In this document: piece by piece, positions 38,215 to 48,966 of the stretch
Layout of the letters: each line of letters starts with the position of its first letter
Numbering within the stretch: the stretch's first letter is position 1
Assembly: GCA_021804785.1 (NCBI GenBank)
Contig: JAJZGY010000001.1
Coordinates: 172,220-236,219 of the forward strand
Length of the DNA stretch: 64,000 nucleotides
Source of the DNA: Pseudomonadota bacterium
GTDB lineage: Bacteria; Pseudomonadota; Alphaproteobacteria; Micropepsales; Micropepsaceae
Direction of reading: 5' to 3'
Translations under genes and position numbers: made by a program
Notes under the pieces: model-generated
What the model was told of the DNA's origin: nothing
The model's input: only the letters and a program-made list of their open reading frames with translations
Databases searched by the model: none

Positions 38215-39438
38215 TCAGCCTGCATCCAAGCCGTAAGCCGAATGCAGTGCTCGCACTGCGAGCTCCACGTATTCCTCGGAAATCAAAACCGACACTTTAA
38301 TCTCCGAGGTTGAGATGACCTGAATGTTGATGCCTTTTTCGGAGAGCGTGCGGAACATTGTTTGCGCCACACCTGGATGTGCTCGCATGCCGATGCCAAT
38401 GATGGACACCTTAGCCACGTTGTCGTCAGAGATGATATCGCGATAGCCGATAATGTCGCGCGCCTTTTCGATGGCGTCGAGGGCGCGGGGCAATTCCGAG
38501 CGGGAGACGGTGAAGGTCAGATCGGTCTTCTTGCCGTCAGCGGAGACATTCTGAACAATCATGTCGACGTTGACACCGGCATCGGCCAGCGGTCCAAAGA
38601 TTGATGCAGCGATCCCCGGCTGGTCGGAGATACGATGCAAGGTGATCTTGGCCTCGTCCCGCGAATAGGCGATGCCGGTTACCGGTTTTTTTTCCACGAT
38701 GGCGTCCTCGTCGCACAGGAGCGTGCCTCCGGCCGCGGCGTCGAACGTTGACAGAACGCGGACTGGCACACGATACAGCATGGCTATCTCGACCGAGCGG
38801 GTCTGCAGCACCTTGGCGCCCAGCGATGCCATTTCCAACATTTCCTCAAAAGCGACCCGCTGCAGGCGCTGCGCCTTCGACACGATCCGCGGATCGGTAG
38901 TATAGACCCCATCCACGTCGGTATAGATATCGCATCGGTCGGCCTCAATCGCGGCAGCGACAGCGACAGCCGAGGTATCCGATCCACCCCGCCCCAAGGT
39001 GGATATGCGATGGTCAGGAGCAATACCTTGAAAACCGGCAATGACCGCGACCTGCCCCTGGGCGAGCCGTTCGCGCAAAAGTTTCGGTTCGATTCGTTCG
39101 ATCCGGGCCGACCCATGCATGGCGCTGGTTTCAATCGGAATCTGCCAGCCCAGCCATGACCGCGCCGGTACCCCGATCGCGCCCAGCGCCACAGCCGTCA
39201 GTCCTGCCGTAATCTGCTCGCCAGCCGCAACTACCACATCATATTCGCGGGCGTCGTGAAGCGGTGACAAGGTTCGGGTCCACCCCACCAGCTTGTTGGT
39301 CTCACCGGCCATGGCTGAGACCACCACGGCGACTTCATGGCCTGCATCCACCTCGCCCTTAACCAGGTCTGCGACGTGACGGATGCGCTCGAGGTCGGCT
39401 ACCGAGGTGCCGCCGAATTTCATCACAATCCGGGCCAT
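38215..39438 (-). CDS. lysC: Aspartate kinase
   Basis: LysC phosphorylates aspartate at the head of Lys, Thr and Met synthesis. The 407-residue monofunctional protein has the KFGGTSVAD start, GRGGSDTSAVAVA and TDVDGVYTTDPR of the kinase domain, and two ACT regulatory domains (about 265-400). It is divergent from ubiG. Confidence 0.97.
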   Translation of the reverse strand: MARIVMKFGGTSVADLERIRHVADLVKGEVDAGHEVAVVVSAMAGETNKLVGWTRTLSPLHDAREYDVVVAAGEQITAGLTAVALGAIGVPARSWLGWQIPIETSAMHGSARIERIEPKLLRERLAQGQVAVIAGFQGIAPDHRISTLGRGGSDTSAVAVAAAIEADRCDIYTDVDGVYTTDPRIVSKAQRLQRVAFEEMLEMASLGAKVLQTRSVEIAMLYRVPVRVLSTFDAAAGGTLLCDEDAIVEKKPVTGIAYSRDEAKITLHRISDQPGIAASIFGPLADAGVNVDMIVQNVSADGKKTDLTFTVSRSELPRALDAIEKARDIIGYRDIISDDNVAKVSIIGIGMRAHPGVAQTMFRTLSEKGINIQVISTSEIKVSVLISEEYVELAVRALHSAYGLDAG

Positions 39439-39683
39439 AAAAATCGAAACTCACACTGTTTTGCGACGCGTTCTGGCATACATAGCCGGATGCTGCGCCG
39501 CACTCAACGCGCCTCGCGCGGCATTGTTCGCAGAGGATGGGGCTCCCCCCACCGCAGCACCGGATCGGGCAGTCTTTGGGCGCAGGCGATCATCTCCCCG
39601 AGAGGGCTCGATACCGCCCCAATGGTGCAGTTGGGCATTTGCGCCTCAACCGTTACCATAGCGTGTACCCAAGGCTTGTCATC

Positions 39684-40433
39684 ATGTCCTCACCCCTCAC
39701 TTCCTCGATCGATCCTGCAGAAGTCGAAAAATTCTCGGCCATGGCCGAGACTTGGTGGGATCCCACCGGCCCGTTTGCTCCCCTGCACCGTTTCAACCCT
39801 GTGCGACTCACCTTCATTCGGACCCAGGCCCTCACCCATTTCGGCCGCGACGCCGGGCAATTGTCACCGTTTTCTGGATTATCTCTACTGGATCTTGGCT
39901 GTGGCGGCGGGCTCCTTTGCGAACCCATGTGCCGCCTCGGCTTCACAGTCACAGGCGTCGACGCTTCCGAAAAGAATATTCATATTGCCCGGCTGCATGC
40001 TGAGCATCAGGAATTGCCCATCGTATACCGTCCCGCCACCGCTGAATTACTGGCCAGCGAAGGGCTAATGTTTGACGTCGTACTGAACATGGAGGTGATC
40101 GAGCACGTCGCAGACCCTGAGAGTTTTCTTGCCTCGTGCGCCCAGCTGGTGCGACCAGGAGGGCTTATGATCACGGCCACCCTCAACAAGACGCTCAAAT
40201 CCCTCGCCCTGGCCAAATTTGCCGCCGAATACGTCCTGCGTTGGCTGCCTCCGGGTACCCACGACTGGAACCGCTTCCTGCCTCCTGGGAGCTTGCACGC
40301 CTTGCTCAAGCGAAATGGGCTAGACGCCGTCAAGCTGCAGGGGGTCAGCTTTGATCCCCTGTCCTGGAACTGGCGCCTCAGCCACGACACAGATGTCAAC
40401 TATATGCTGGTGGCCCGCAGAGCCAAGAGCTGA
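39684..40433 (+). CDS. ubiG: Ubiquinone biosynthesis O-methyltransferase
   Basis: UbiG methylates two ring hydroxyls during ubiquinone synthesis and so acts after ring hydroxylases such as UbiUV. The 249-residue protein has [20 protein letters not shown], the SAM motif [22 protein letters not shown], and the membrane-binding insertion typical of UbiG. I chose ATG 39684, since the open frame upstream to 39537 has no family sequence. It faces the gene at 40438 with only four bases between the stops. Confidence 0.95.
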   Translation: MSSPLTSSIDPAEVEKFSAMAETWWDPTGPFAPLHRFNPVRLTFIRTQALTHFGRDAGQLSPFSGLSLLDLGCGGGLLCEPMCRLGFTVTGVDASEKNIHIARLHAEHQELPIVYRPATAELLASEGLMFDVVLNMEVIEHVADPESFLASCAQLVRPGGLMITATLNKTLKSLALAKFAAEYVLRWLPPGTHDWNRFLPPGSLHALLKRNGLDAVKLQGVSFDPLSWNWRLSHDTDVNYMLVARRAKS

Positions 40434-40437
40434 ACGC

Positions 40438-41331
40438 CTAGACCCGCCGCTCCACTGTTCCAAGGGCCTCAGCGAGAGACGTCTTGGCCGAGCCCGGACG
40501 CAAGGGCCTGGGTTGGCTGTCGTGGGGGGCCCACGCTGTCATATAGACGATGTCAAAACTGGCCTTGAGGCGTCCTTCTGGTGTCCCATGGTTCTCTTCA
40601 TAGTGGGCGAGCATTGCCGCCAGAAGGCCACGGGTAAGTGGCCGACGGTCGCGTGCGCACAGATAATTTGCCTCACCCATTGCACGAATATCTCTCACTA
40701 AACCGCTAAAATTCTTATATTTTACCGTTGTTCTTTCTACATCAACAACGGGCAAGGCGAAGCCTGCACGCTGCAACAACATGCCCAGACTACGGACATC
40801 GGCAAATGGCGACACCCGGGGACTAAGCCCGTCGCGCAGCTCCAGTTCCGCCGCCGCAAAGGCTGCCCGCAACTCATGCAGTGTGTCCGCTCCAAACAAT
40901 GCAGCAACAAAAAGCCCATCGGGCTGCAAGAGGTTGCGGATCTGAAGCAGTGCGCCCGGGAGATCGTTGACGGCATGTAGCGACAGCACGGAGGTCACCA
41001 AATTAAAATGTGACGGCCCAAAGGGTAGCACCTCCTCGTCGCCGATCAGCTGCCCGCCGTCGCGATCTGTCAGTGCCAGCTGGGTCCATTGCTCCGCATG
41101 CGGCGTGAGGCAAAGCCTGCTTTCCGGAGAACTGGCCAGGTCGAGCGCCGAGCGAAAGCGGCGGCACACCGCCCCCAGCCGATCAGCCAGCCCTTCAGCT
41201 GCCTCGCGCAGCAAAAAGCGATCTTCGTCATATCGCCCCTTGCGCTCGCGACGGAGGCGATAGAGCGCGCGATCAAAGACCTGCGGCACGGCTGAGCTGG
41301 TTGGTCGCTGAGAAGAGCTGGATAGTGCCAT
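40438..41331 (-). CDS. SAM-methyltransferase-fold protein, NDUFAF5/BioC-like
   Basis: The 297-residue protein resembles the alphaproteobacterial homologues of mitochondrial NDUFAF5, an assembly factor for respiratory complex I: FDRALYRLRRER at the start, then a Rossmann-type domain with FNLVTSVLSLHAVNDLPGAL (as FNLVTS and HAVNDLPGAL) and a C-terminal YKNFSGLVRDIRAMGEAN block. The SAM-binding motif I is unusual: LDLASSPES where most relatives have a glycine-rich loop. It lies before grxC, the usual position, but the comF gene often found between them is absent. Confidence 0.75.
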   Translation of the reverse strand: MALSSSSQRPTSSAVPQVFDRALYRLRRERKGRYDEDRFLLREAAEGLADRLGAVCRRFRSALDLASSPESRLCLTPHAEQWTQLALTDRDGGQLIGDEEVLPFGPSHFNLVTSVLSLHAVNDLPGALLQIRNLLQPDGLFVAALFGADTLHELRAAFAAAELELRDGLSPRVSPFADVRSLGMLLQRAGFALPVVDVERTTVKYKNFSGLVRDIRAMGEANYLCARDRRPLTRGLLAAMLAHYEENHGTPEGRLKASFDIVYMTAWAPHDSQPRPLRPGSAKTSLAEALGTVERRV

Positions 41332-41500
41332 GGGCTGGTCCTAGCCCAGGCTAGGCACCGGCGGCAATGATGACCAGCTTGCAACACCCGGCGGTTTGGC
41401 GAACATCTAACCGAACGCATCCCTGACCGCTAAGGTTAGCTTGTTGTGCTAGCGAGGTTCCAAACTATATTTTGTGCCGTCCGCGCGAAAGGCTAAGCCA

Positions 41501-41764
41501 GTGCCCCCCATTACCATCTACACTACCCCGCTGTGCCCCTATTGCATGCGGGCCAAACGGCTCCTCACCACCAAGGGCGCCAGCTTCGAAGAAATCGACG
41601 TCATGATGGACCCAGATCAGCGGCGGACGATGGAGCAGCGCTCGGGCCGCCACACCGTCCCCCAGATCTTCATCGCCGACACCCATATCGGCGGTTGTGA
41701 CGATCTCTACCGCCTGGATGAGACAGGAGAGCTTGATGCTCTGCTCCAGGAGACACCGGCATGA
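41501..41764 (+). CDS. grxC: Glutaredoxin 3
   Basis: The 87-residue dithiol glutaredoxin has the CPYC active site (Cys12, Cys15), the TVPQIFI cis-proline loop and the GGCDDLY glutathione-binding end. I chose GTG 41501, eight bases after an AAAGG site, over GTG 41474, because it gives the usual family length. The stop overlaps the nitrilase-family start (ATGA). Confidence 0.93.
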   Translation: MPPITIYTTPLCPYCMRAKRLLTTKGASFEEIDVMMDPDQRRTMEQRSGRHTVPQIFIADTHIGGCDDLYRLDETGELDALLQETPA

Positions 41765-42588
41765 CCCATTTCAAGGCCGCCTGCGTACAGCTGCGTTCCA
41801 GCGATGATGTTGCAGAGAACATCGCTACCGCCAGCGCGCTCATTCGCCAAGCTGCAGCAGGAGGTGCCAAATTCGTCGCTACGCCAGAAAATACCACCCT
41901 GATGGCGCCAGACGGTGGCGCCAAGCTGGAGCGCAGTTTTGACGAAGACGATGACCCAGCACTGCCCGCTTTCCGGGCGCTCGCCAGCGAGCTGGGGATT
42001 TGGTTGTTGATCGGCTCTCTGGCGATCAAGACGAGCCCCACCAAGACAGCAAACCGCTCCTTCCTGATCGATCCACAGGGAGTTATCAAAGCCCGTTATG
42101 ACAAGATCCACCTCTTTGACGTGGACCTTCCATCTGGAGAAAAATATCGTGAATCCAATACAGTAGCTGGCGGTTCTCAGGCAGTAATTGTGAATAGTTC
42201 CTGGGGGAAAATTGGTCTTTCGATCTGTTATGACCTGCGTTTTCCACAGTTGTACCGACGCCTTGCCAAGGCCGGCGCGCTAGTTCTCACCGTACCTTCG
42301 GCATTTACCGAGACCACGGGGCGCGCCCACTGGCACAGTCTGCTGCGTGCGCGCGCGATCGAGAACGGCTCCTTTATCATTGCGCCGGCTCAGGGCGGGC
42401 TTCATGCCAACGGGCGTCGAACCTATGGTCACAGCCTGATCATCGATCCCTGGGGGCAAATCCTGGCTGAGGCGGGAGACGAGCCCGGCATTATTCTGGC
42501 AGATATCGATCTTGAGGCCGCACATGGGGCCCGCGCCCGCATTCCCAATCTAGAGCATGACCGAGAATTCGGACTTTCGGAGGCTTGA
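41761..42588 (+). CDS. Carbon-nitrogen hydrolase (Nit1/Nit2-type amidase)
   Basis: The 275-residue nitrilase-superfamily protein has the catalytic triad Glu43 (TPENTT), Lys115 (YDKIHLFD) and Cys156 (SICYDLRFP). The closest functional idea is deaminated-glutathione amidase or omega-amidase, which repairs metabolites; coupling to grxC agrees with a glutathione link. It overlaps grxC by four bases. Confidence 0.9.
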   Translation: MTHFKAACVQLRSSDDVAENIATASALIRQAAAGGAKFVATPENTTLMAPDGGAKLERSFDEDDDPALPAFRALASELGIWLLIGSLAIKTSPTKTANRSFLIDPQGVIKARYDKIHLFDVDLPSGEKYRESNTVAGGSQAVIVNSSWGKIGLSICYDLRFPQLYRRLAKAGALVLTVPSAFTETTGRAHWHSLLRARAIENGSFIIAPAQGGLHANGRRTYGHSLIIDPWGQILAEAGDEPGIILADIDLEAAHGARARIPNLEHDREFGLSEA

Positions 42589-42715
42589 TGAAAAAGACTG
42601 CCATCACCTCGCCCGCCTGGCACTCTCTGGCCCACAGTGCTTGCACTGAGCCATAATTAGCCCCATTTTCGGACGTAGCTTTGTTTTCCACACCAGATTT
42701 TGGGAGTGACATTTC

Positions 42716-43132
42716 GTGATCGTCTATAGTCTGGCCTGCACTCAAGGCCATGGCTTCGAAGGATGGTTCCGTGACAGCGCCGCATATGAGCTGCAGGCGA
42801 AGGACGGCAAGCTCGTGTGCCCAGTGTGCAATTCGCGTCACGTGCACAAGGCGCCGATGGCTCCGGCCGTGGCCGGTACCAAGGATCAGCCATCACCCTC
42901 TGCCGGCGACTTGAAGCAGATGCACCAATATCTGACGGGTTTGCGCAAATTTATCGAGACCCATGCCGAGAATGTGGGGCGGGATTTTCCAGAGGAAGCC
43001 CGCAAGATCCATTACGGCGAGGTTGAGGAGCGACCGATCTATGGCGAGGCCAGCCTCTCGGAAGCGCGCGAGCTCATAGATGAGGGCATCGCGGTGGCGC
43101 CACTGCCACCGGACGTCGGAGAGGCCAACTGA
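42716..43132 (+). CDS. DUF1178-family zinc-ribbon-like protein
   Basis: The 138-residue protein has the DUF1178 start IVYSLACTQGHGFEGWF, with CPVCNSRHVHKAPMAP holding a CxxC pair, and the EDGVG-like ENVGRDFPEEARKIHYGE core. Function unknown. The start is GTG. It follows the nitrilase gene by about 130 bases, its normal position in Alphaproteobacteria. Confidence 0.9.
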   Translation: MIVYSLACTQGHGFEGWFRDSAAYELQAKDGKLVCPVCNSRHVHKAPMAPAVAGTKDQPSPSAGDLKQMHQYLTGLRKFIETHAENVGRDFPEEARKIHYGEVEERPIYGEASLSEARELIDEGIAVAPLPPDVGEAN

Positions 43133-43189
43133 TCGATTGCCCGCCCGCCACGGGCCGATCATAAACGACCGACACCCGGAGCATATTTG

Positions 43190-43849
43190 GTGAGTCTGGC
43201 TGCAAAACTTATCAAGCTTGAATTCTTTCTCAGGCGCCTTGCCGGCCAAGGTGGGCAAGATGATTTCTCGCGTCGCTACTGGCAAGCGCGCTACCGCTGG
43301 GGCGGGGATTCTGGCAAGGGCTCGCGCGGGGACATTGCCGCCCGCAAGGCCGACTTTGTTAGTACTTTCTGTCGTGAGCACGATGTCACGAGCCTCGTCG
43401 AGCTGGGGTCTGGCGATGGCGTGTGCGCCTCACAGATCAAGATTGGCCAGTATCTCGGACTAGACCTGTCTCAAGATGCCGTGCAGCGCGCTCGACGGCG
43501 CGTGTCCATGCCTACGCATCGTTTTCTGGCAATTGCCGGAGACAGTCCCGAGGACATTGTAGCCAAGGTGAGGTCGTGCCATGGCGGAAACCTGCCACTG
43601 GCGAGCCTTTCGATGGACGTGATCCTGCATCTGGTCGAAGACAGCGTCTTTGAGACCTATCTAAAGACGCTCTTCGCCATCAGCGCACGCTACATAGTGG
43701 TGTTCTCATCGGACGCGGACGGTCCCAACGAGATTCATGTCCGCCATCGTGCCTACGCGCGCCGCTTCATGGCGGATTTTCCCGTACGCCAGATCCAAGC
43801 ACACGGAGACGGTATGCCGGCACATTTCAAGGTATTTGAAAAGCTCTGA
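43190..43849 (+). CDS. SAM-dependent methyltransferase-like protein
   Basis: This 219-residue protein has a Rossmann-type methyltransferase core: VELGSGDGVCA as motif I, then YLGLDLSQDAVQRARRR. The N-terminal WQARYRWGGDSGKGSRG is typical of a class of methyltransferases of unknown substrate. I used GTG 43190 rather than the TTG just before it. It ends six bases before the Flp pilin stop on the other strand. Confidence 0.75.
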   Translation: MSLAAKLIKLEFFLRRLAGQGGQDDFSRRYWQARYRWGGDSGKGSRGDIAARKADFVSTFCREHDVTSLVELGSGDGVCASQIKIGQYLGLDLSQDAVQRARRRVSMPTHRFLAIAGDSPEDIVAKVRSCHGGNLPLASLSMDVILHLVEDSVFETYLKTLFAISARYIVVFSSDADGPNEIHVRHRAYARRFMADFPVRQIQAHGDGMPAHFKVFEKL

Positions 43850-43855
43850 GGCGCG

Positions 43856-44005
43856 CTAGAACTTCACCGCCTGGAACAGGGCCAGAACACTACTCCCCAC
43901 CGCAGAAACGGCCGATACGATAACAAGTGCGATGCCTCCGGCAATCAGGGCATATTCTATCGCCGTGGTGCCGTGGTCATCCGCAAAGACCTCTAGCCCA
44001 GCAAT
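43856..44005 (-). CDS. Flp/Fap-family pilin, start uncertain
   Basis: The sequence VFADDHGTTAIEYALIAGGIA (shown here as DDHGTTAIEYALIAG) is the Flp pilin signature: an acidic stretch, processing-site Gly, and TAIEYALIA followed by a hydrophobic helix to the end. Flp pilins are normally exported by Tad machinery and cleaved by a prepilin peptidase. In the short form (49 residues) the only nearby initiator is ATT at 44005; ATG or GTG is lacking in frame unless translation starts about 90 bases further up, inside mutT. No tad genes lie in the window. Confidence 0.6.
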   Translation of the reverse strand: MAGLEVFADDHGTTAIEYALIAGGIALVIVSAVSAVGSSVLALFQAVKF

Positions 44006-44403
44006 TCGACCAGTGCCGGAATAAGGGGAACATCGGCTGGTGGCATCGGAAAATCGCGTAGTTTTGCCGGGCGCACCCATTTGAGTAGTTGCCCCTCGCA
44101 TGGCTGAGCAATGCCCTGCCAGCGTCGGCAGATGAAGAGCGGCATAAGCAGATGAAACGTCGGATAGGAATGAGAAGCAAAGCTGAGCGGCGCCAGGCAG
44201 GATTCCTGCACGGAAATGCCCAGTTCTTCGCGCAATTCGCGGATCAGCGCCTCTTCGGGACGCTCGCCTGCTTCCACTTTTCCACCAGGAAATTCCCATA
44301 ACCCAGCCATGGTCTTGTCTGAAGGCCGCTGCGCCAGCAGCACGCGGCCATCTGCGTCCACAAGGGCGCAGGCTGCGACCAGTAAAGTCTTACCCCGCGT
44401 CAT
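43993..44403 (-). CDS. mutT: Nudix hydrolase, 8-oxo-dGTP pyrophosphatase (MutT)
   Basis: The 136-residue protein has a complete Nudix box, G-x5-E-x7-REL-REELGI (GKVEAGE...RELREELG), and the LLAQRP and LWEFPGGK context of MutT, which cleans 8-oxo-dGTP from the nucleotide pool. It is 63 bases downstream of argJ on the same strand, a conserved pairing. Its 3' end overlaps the likely 5' end of the pilin gene. Confidence 0.93.
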   Translation of the reverse strand: MTRGKTLLVAACALVDADGRVLLAQRPSDKTMAGLWEFPGGKVEAGERPEEALIRELREELGISVQESCLAPLSFASHSYPTFHLLMPLFICRRWQGIAQPCEGQLLKWVRPAKLRDFPMPPADVPLIPALVELLG

Positions 44404-44466
44404 ATGGCATCAGCCTAGAGCACCAGCTTTAACAGGGGATTGCATCAACCTGGACAATTTAAGTCG

Positions 44467-45819
44467 TCAACTGCGATAGGCACCATTGATATGGATATAG
44501 CCTTCGGTGAGATCGCACGTCCAGACGCGGGCCCGTCCTCGTCCCAGGCCAATATCGACAGCAATCTTCACCTCACGCTGAGCCACCGCCGCACTGGCTT
44601 TGGCTTCGTCATAACGACGGGACCGCACACCACCTTCGGCCACCACGTGGCCGCCAAACGCTATTTTCAGACGATCGCGGTCTGCAGGCTCCCCGGCTTT
44701 GCCAACCGCCATGACGATGCGACCCCAGTTGGCATCGCTACCTGCGATTGCCGTCTTGACCAGTGGCGAGTTGGCGATGCTCATGGCGATACGGTGGGCA
44801 CTTGTATCGCTTTTTGCGCCGCTGACATCAACCTGGATGAGCTTCTGGGCACCTTCGCCATCGCGAACCACCTGCTGCGCTAAATCAAGCAGAACCACAT
44901 CGAGCTTGCGGCGAAAATCCGCCAGCTTTGGATCGCTGGCGCGGGTGATGCGCGGGTGAGCGGGGCCTTGTCCGGTTGCGAACAAAAGCAGGGTGTCCGA
45001 GGTTGAGGTATCGCTGTCCACGGTGATGCAGTTGAAACTTCTTGCCACGCCATCCGATAGCAGTCCCTGAAGCACCGCAGCAGGGATGACGGCATCGGTA
45101 AATACAAAGGCAAGCATCGTTGCCATGTCGGGTGCGATCATTCCCGAACCCTTGGCAATGCCATTAATTCTGACCTTGCTGCCGGCAATGCGCGCACTGG
45201 CGGTCGCAAGCTTGGGAAAGGTATCGGTCGTCATGATGGCACGCGCGGCGGCCTCCCAGCTATCCCTCGCGGCGCCATCACACAGCTGCGGCAGGACTGC
45301 CGTGATTTTGTGGGCGGGTAGTGGCTCACCAATAACCCCGGTGGAGGCAAGAAAAACCTCGCCCGCCGGGCAGCGCAGCGCAGCTGCCGCAGCCTTGGCC
45401 ACCCCGCGGGTTGCCGCTTTGCCAGCCTGCCCGGTGAAGGCGTTGGCATTTCCCGAGTTGACCACAAGCCCCCGCGCCGTTCCGCGAGCCAGGTTGATGC
45501 GGCACCAATCGACGGGCGCCGAGGGTGCCTTGGAGCGCGTGAACACTCCTGCCACTTGGGTTCCCGGGGCCAGCTCCGCAACCATCACGTCCGTGCGCCC
45601 GAGATATTTGATGCCCGTGGCAGCGCTTGCCAGGCGCACCCCGGCAAGGGCAGGTAACGGCTTCCGAGTGGTCGGCGCCAGGGGGGATAAGAGGTGTGCA
45701 CCAGCCGCGGGCCTCACTGGTTGAGCTCTCCTTGCCGGGCCAGATTTGCCACGCCCGGCGGGCCCGCGACCTTTCGCCTGGGCCTTTGGGAGGGATTTGG
45801 ATGCCTGGGGTTTGGTCAT
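44467..45819 (-). CDS. argJ: Glutamate N-acetyltransferase/N-acetylglutamate synthase (ArgJ)
   Basis: ArgJ recycles the acetyl group in arginine synthesis and cleaves itself before the Thr of MATML (PDMATMLAF). Conserved are [25 protein letters not shown] and GSDANWGRI. The 450-residue reading has a basic low-complexity N-terminal stretch of about 40 residues that other ArgJ proteins lack. A GTG at 45717, behind AAGGAG, would give a normal 416-residue protein; the ATG at 45819 has a plausible AAGG too. Both starts may be used. A parvulin gene often found between argJ and secA is absent. Confidence 0.93.
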   Translation of the reverse strand: MTKPQASKSLPKAQAKGRGPAGRGKSGPARRAQPVRPAAGAHLLSPLAPTTRKPLPALAGVRLASAATGIKYLGRTDVMVAELAPGTQVAGVFTRSKAPSAPVDWCRINLARGTARGLVVNSGNANAFTGQAGKAATRGVAKAAAAALRCPAGEVFLASTGVIGEPLPAHKITAVLPQLCDGAARDSWEAAARAIMTTDTFPKLATASARIAGSKVRINGIAKGSGMIAPDMATMLAFVFTDAVIPAAVLQGLLSDGVARSFNCITVDSDTSTSDTLLLFATGQGPAHPRITRASDPKLADFRRKLDVVLLDLAQQVVRDGEGAQKLIQVDVSGAKSDTSAHRIAMSIANSPLVKTAIAGSDANWGRIVMAVGKAGEPADRDRLKIAFGGHVVAEGGVRSRRYDEAKASAAVAQREVKIAVDIGLGRGRARVWTCDLTEGYIHINGAYRS

Positions 45820-46014
45820 GGACTTGCCTTAATGTTGCCGGGCTGGCGGAGCGAGCTTTGCAAGTCCCGGGAGCGGCGGAATTGAGCCAAAATCCATTGA
45901 ATTGACAAGGGGGAATGCGCTTCTTATCTCTCCCCCGCACCTGTGCGGACCAACGCCGCCGGGCCACCGAGTGATGCCGGGCGATCCCGGCCCGCCCCTT
46001 CCCTGAGGACATTT

Positions 46015-48750
46015 ATGCTCAGCAGCATTGCCCAGCGCCTTTTCGGCTCCGCGAACGAACGCAAGCTCCGCGCCATGTGGCGCCAGGTCGAGGAGATCAA
46101 CGCGCTCGAGGACCGGTTCAAAGCCAAATCCGATGATGAGCTGCGGGCAATGACCGCCCACTTCCGCGAGCGACTCGCAAATGGTGAGAAGCTAGGCGAT
46201 TTGCTTCCAGAGGCGTTCGCCACGGTCCGCGAGGGCGCCTGGCGCGCCCTTGGGCAACGCCATTTTGACGTCCAGCTGGTTGGCGGGATGGTTCTGCATC
46301 ACGGACGCATCGCCGAAATGAAAACCGGCGAAGGCAAGACCCTGGTTGCAACGCTTCCAACATATCTCAACGCGCTCGAAGGCAAGGGCGTCCATGTCGT
46401 GACGGTCAACGACTATCTGGCCAGTCGCGATGCCGAGTGGATGGGCCAAGTCTACCACTTTTTGGGCATGTCTGTCGGCTGCATCGTTCACGGTCTGGAT
46501 GATGAGCAACGCAAGGCCGCCTATCAGTGTGACATAACCTACGGTACCAATAATGAATTCGGCTTCGATTACCTCCGCGACAACATGAAGTACTCGCAGG
46601 AGACGATGACCCAACGCCCGCACCATTACGCGATCGTGGATGAGGTCGATTCGATCCTGATTGACGAAGCACGCACGCCACTCATCATCTCGGGCCCGAC
46701 AAATGATCTAACGGAAGTTTATCTCGCCGCCGATAAACTCATACCGCTACTGACCGGCGACGACTATGAACTCGATGAAAAGCAGCGAACGGTCACGCTG
46801 ACCGAATCCGGCAATGAGCGCATGGATGCGGCGTTGCGTGATGTGGGGCTGCTCACCGTAGGTGATCTTTATGATATCGAAAACATCACCCTCTTGCACC
46901 ATGTCAATCAGGCGCTGAAGGCCCACAAGCTGTTCTTCAAGGACCGCGACTACATCGTCAAGGATCGTGAAGTCATGATCATTGACGAGTTCACCGGCCG
47001 CATGATGCCGGGTCGGCGTTATTCGGAGGGACTGCATCAGGCGTTGGAAGCCAAAGAGGGCGTGGAGATCCAGCCGGAAAACGTGACCTTGGCTTCGATC
47101 ACCTTCCAGAATTACTTCCGCCTTTACAAGAAGCTTGCCGGCATGACCGGAACGGCGCTGACCGAGGCGGCGGAATTCATGGACATATATAAGCTCGATG
47201 TCATTGAAATTCCGACCAATCTTCCTATCGCACGCCTAGACCATGACGATGAGGTCTATCGTTCTGTGCCAGAGAAATATAATGCGATAGTCAAACTCAT
47301 TCAGGATTGTCAAAGCCGTGGCCAGCCAGTCCTAGTTGGAACGGTCTCGATCGAAAAATCCGAAGAGCTTTCTGCTTTGCTGAAAAAAAAGAAGATCGCA
47401 CACAGCGTTCTCAATGCTCGCTACCATGAGCAGGAAGCCAGCATCGTGGCCCAGGCAGGCGTTTGCGGTGCGGTCACCATTGCTACCAACATGGCGGGCC
47501 GAGGTACCGATATTCAGCTCGGTGGTAACGCCGATATGCGCATCAAGAACGAACTTAGTGCCATCACCGATGATGCCGAGCGAGCGCGCATGACGGAAAA
47601 GATCCGCGAAGAAGTTGCGGAAAACAAGAAGAAGGCTCTGGCCGCAGGCGGCCTCTACATCGTCGGAACCGAACGCCATGAGAGCCGGCGTATCGATAAC
47701 CAGCTTCGTGGTCGCTCCGGTCGCCAGGGCGATCCAGGAGCATCCAAGTTTTTCCTGTCGCTGCAGGACGATCTGATGCGCATATTCGGTTCGGATCGCA
47801 TGGAATCGGTGCTCAAGCGCATCGGTCTTCAAGAAGATGAAGCCATTGCCCACCCATGGGTGAACAAGGCTCTAGAAAAAGCACAACAGAAGGTCGAGGA
47901 CCGCAATTTCGAGATCCGCAAAAATATCCTCAAATATGATGATGTGCTCAATGATCAGCGACGTGTCATATTTGAGCAGCGCAAGGAGATCATGGAAAGT
48001 GACGATGTCGCCGATCAGATCAAGGAATTTCGTGCGACAGTGATCGACGAGCTGGTGGCCCGCCACATTCCGGAAAAGGCCTATGCGGAACAGTGGGATT
48101 CTGCCGGGTTGGAGGAGGAGGTCCGCACCATATTCGGATTGGAATTGCCGGTGGTAGAATGGGCCAAAGAGGAAGGAATTGCAGAAGAAGAGGTCCACGA
48201 GCGATTGACCAAAGCCGTGGAGGAACGGGCCGCGGAACGGGCTGCCAATTTTGGGCCTGACATCATGCGTTATGTCGAAAAGACCGTTCTACTGCAGACC
48301 CTGGACCACAACTGGCGGGAGCATATCGTCAACCTTGATCATCTGCGCCAATATGTGGGACTGCGCGGCTATGGTCAGCTCGACCCTCTCAACGAGTACA
48401 AGCAGGAAGCCTTCGCCCTCTTTGAAGCTCTGATCTCCAAGTTGCGTACCGACGTGGTCAGCCAGCTGCTGCAGCTGCAGATCAATGTCGAGGCGCCACC
48501 GACGCTGGAGGAGCCCAGTCTGCAACAACTTCAGGCACTGCATGTGGACCCCTATACCGGGGAAAATGAGTTCGACAGCGCCGACTATGGTGCCGCCATT
48601 GCCAGGACCAACACTCCCTTCGTCCACCGCAACGAGAATGTGCAGGTCGATCCAAACAATCCGCAAACCTGGGGCAAAGTGCAGCGTAACGCACCATGTC
48701 CCTGTGGGTCAGGCCGCAAGTTCAAGCACTGCCATGGAGCCTTGGTGTAG
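46015..48750 (+). CDS. secA: SecA preprotein translocase ATPase
   Basis: SecA drives proteins through SecYEG. The 911-residue protein has the Walker [15 protein letters not shown], the [20 protein letters not shown] (DEAD-like) block, [15 protein letters not shown], and the C-terminal zinc site [14 protein letters not shown] that binds SecB. I chose ATG 46015 (start [12 protein letters not shown]) with GAGGAC upstream; the open frame to 45943 lacks family sequence. Confidence 0.97.
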   Translation: MLSSIAQRLFGSANERKLRAMWRQVEEINALEDRFKAKSDDELRAMTAHFRERLANGEKLGDLLPEAFATVREGAWRALGQRHFDVQLVGGMVLHHGRIAEMKTGEGKTLVATLPTYLNALEGKGVHVVTVNDYLASRDAEWMGQVYHFLGMSVGCIVHGLDDEQRKAAYQCDITYGTNNEFGFDYLRDNMKYSQETMTQRPHHYAIVDEVDSILIDEARTPLIISGPTNDLTEVYLAADKLIPLLTGDDYELDEKQRTVTLTESGNERMDAALRDVGLLTVGDLYDIENITLLHHVNQALKAHKLFFKDRDYIVKDREVMIIDEFTGRMMPGRRYSEGLHQALEAKEGVEIQPENVTLASITFQNYFRLYKKLAGMTGTALTEAAEFMDIYKLDVIEIPTNLPIARLDHDDEVYRSVPEKYNAIVKLIQDCQSRGQPVLVGTVSIEKSEELSALLKKKKIAHSVLNARYHEQEASIVAQAGVCGAVTIATNMAGRGTDIQLGGNADMRIKNELSAITDDAERARMTEKIREEVAENKKKALAAGGLYIVGTERHESRRIDNQLRGRSGRQGDPGASKFFLSLQDDLMRIFGSDRMESVLKRIGLQEDEAIAHPWVNKALEKAQQKVEDRNFEIRKNILKYDDVLNDQRRVIFEQRKEIMESDDVADQIKEFRATVIDELVARHIPEKAYAEQWDSAGLEEEVRTIFGLELPVVEWAKEEGIAEEEVHERLTKAVEERAAERAANFGPDIMRYVEKTVLLQTLDHNWREHIVNLDHLRQYVGLRGYGQLDPLNEYKQEAFALFEALISKLRTDVVSQLLQLQINVEAPPTLEEPSLQQLQALHVDPYTGENEFDSADYGAAIARTNTPFVHRNENVQVDPNNPQTWGKVQRNAPCPCGSGRKFKHCHGALV

Positions 48751-48966
48751 GCGAGGCGACTGGCCCCAACAGGCTTTGTCCGAGCTGCTGACGTGGCGTC
48801 ATGCAGCGAGCTCTTGACGGTGCCAAACCTGAGACAGGCAAGAAGGTTCGTCCCATCTTAAGTCTTGCGGTCGTCGGGACCTTGAGCTCGACGGCGCCGC
48901 AGACGGGGCTTTTCAACAACTGGGTTTGCGGCGCAAGCTGGCAGGGCAGCTCAGGGACCTACCAGC

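Noticed and set aside
45086..45724. 212-codon open frame opposite argJ
   Set aside because: High GC third positions of argJ create an antisense frame; no family match.
47332..47853. 173-codon open frame opposite secA
   Set aside because: Antisense shadow of SecA, which has all motifs intact.
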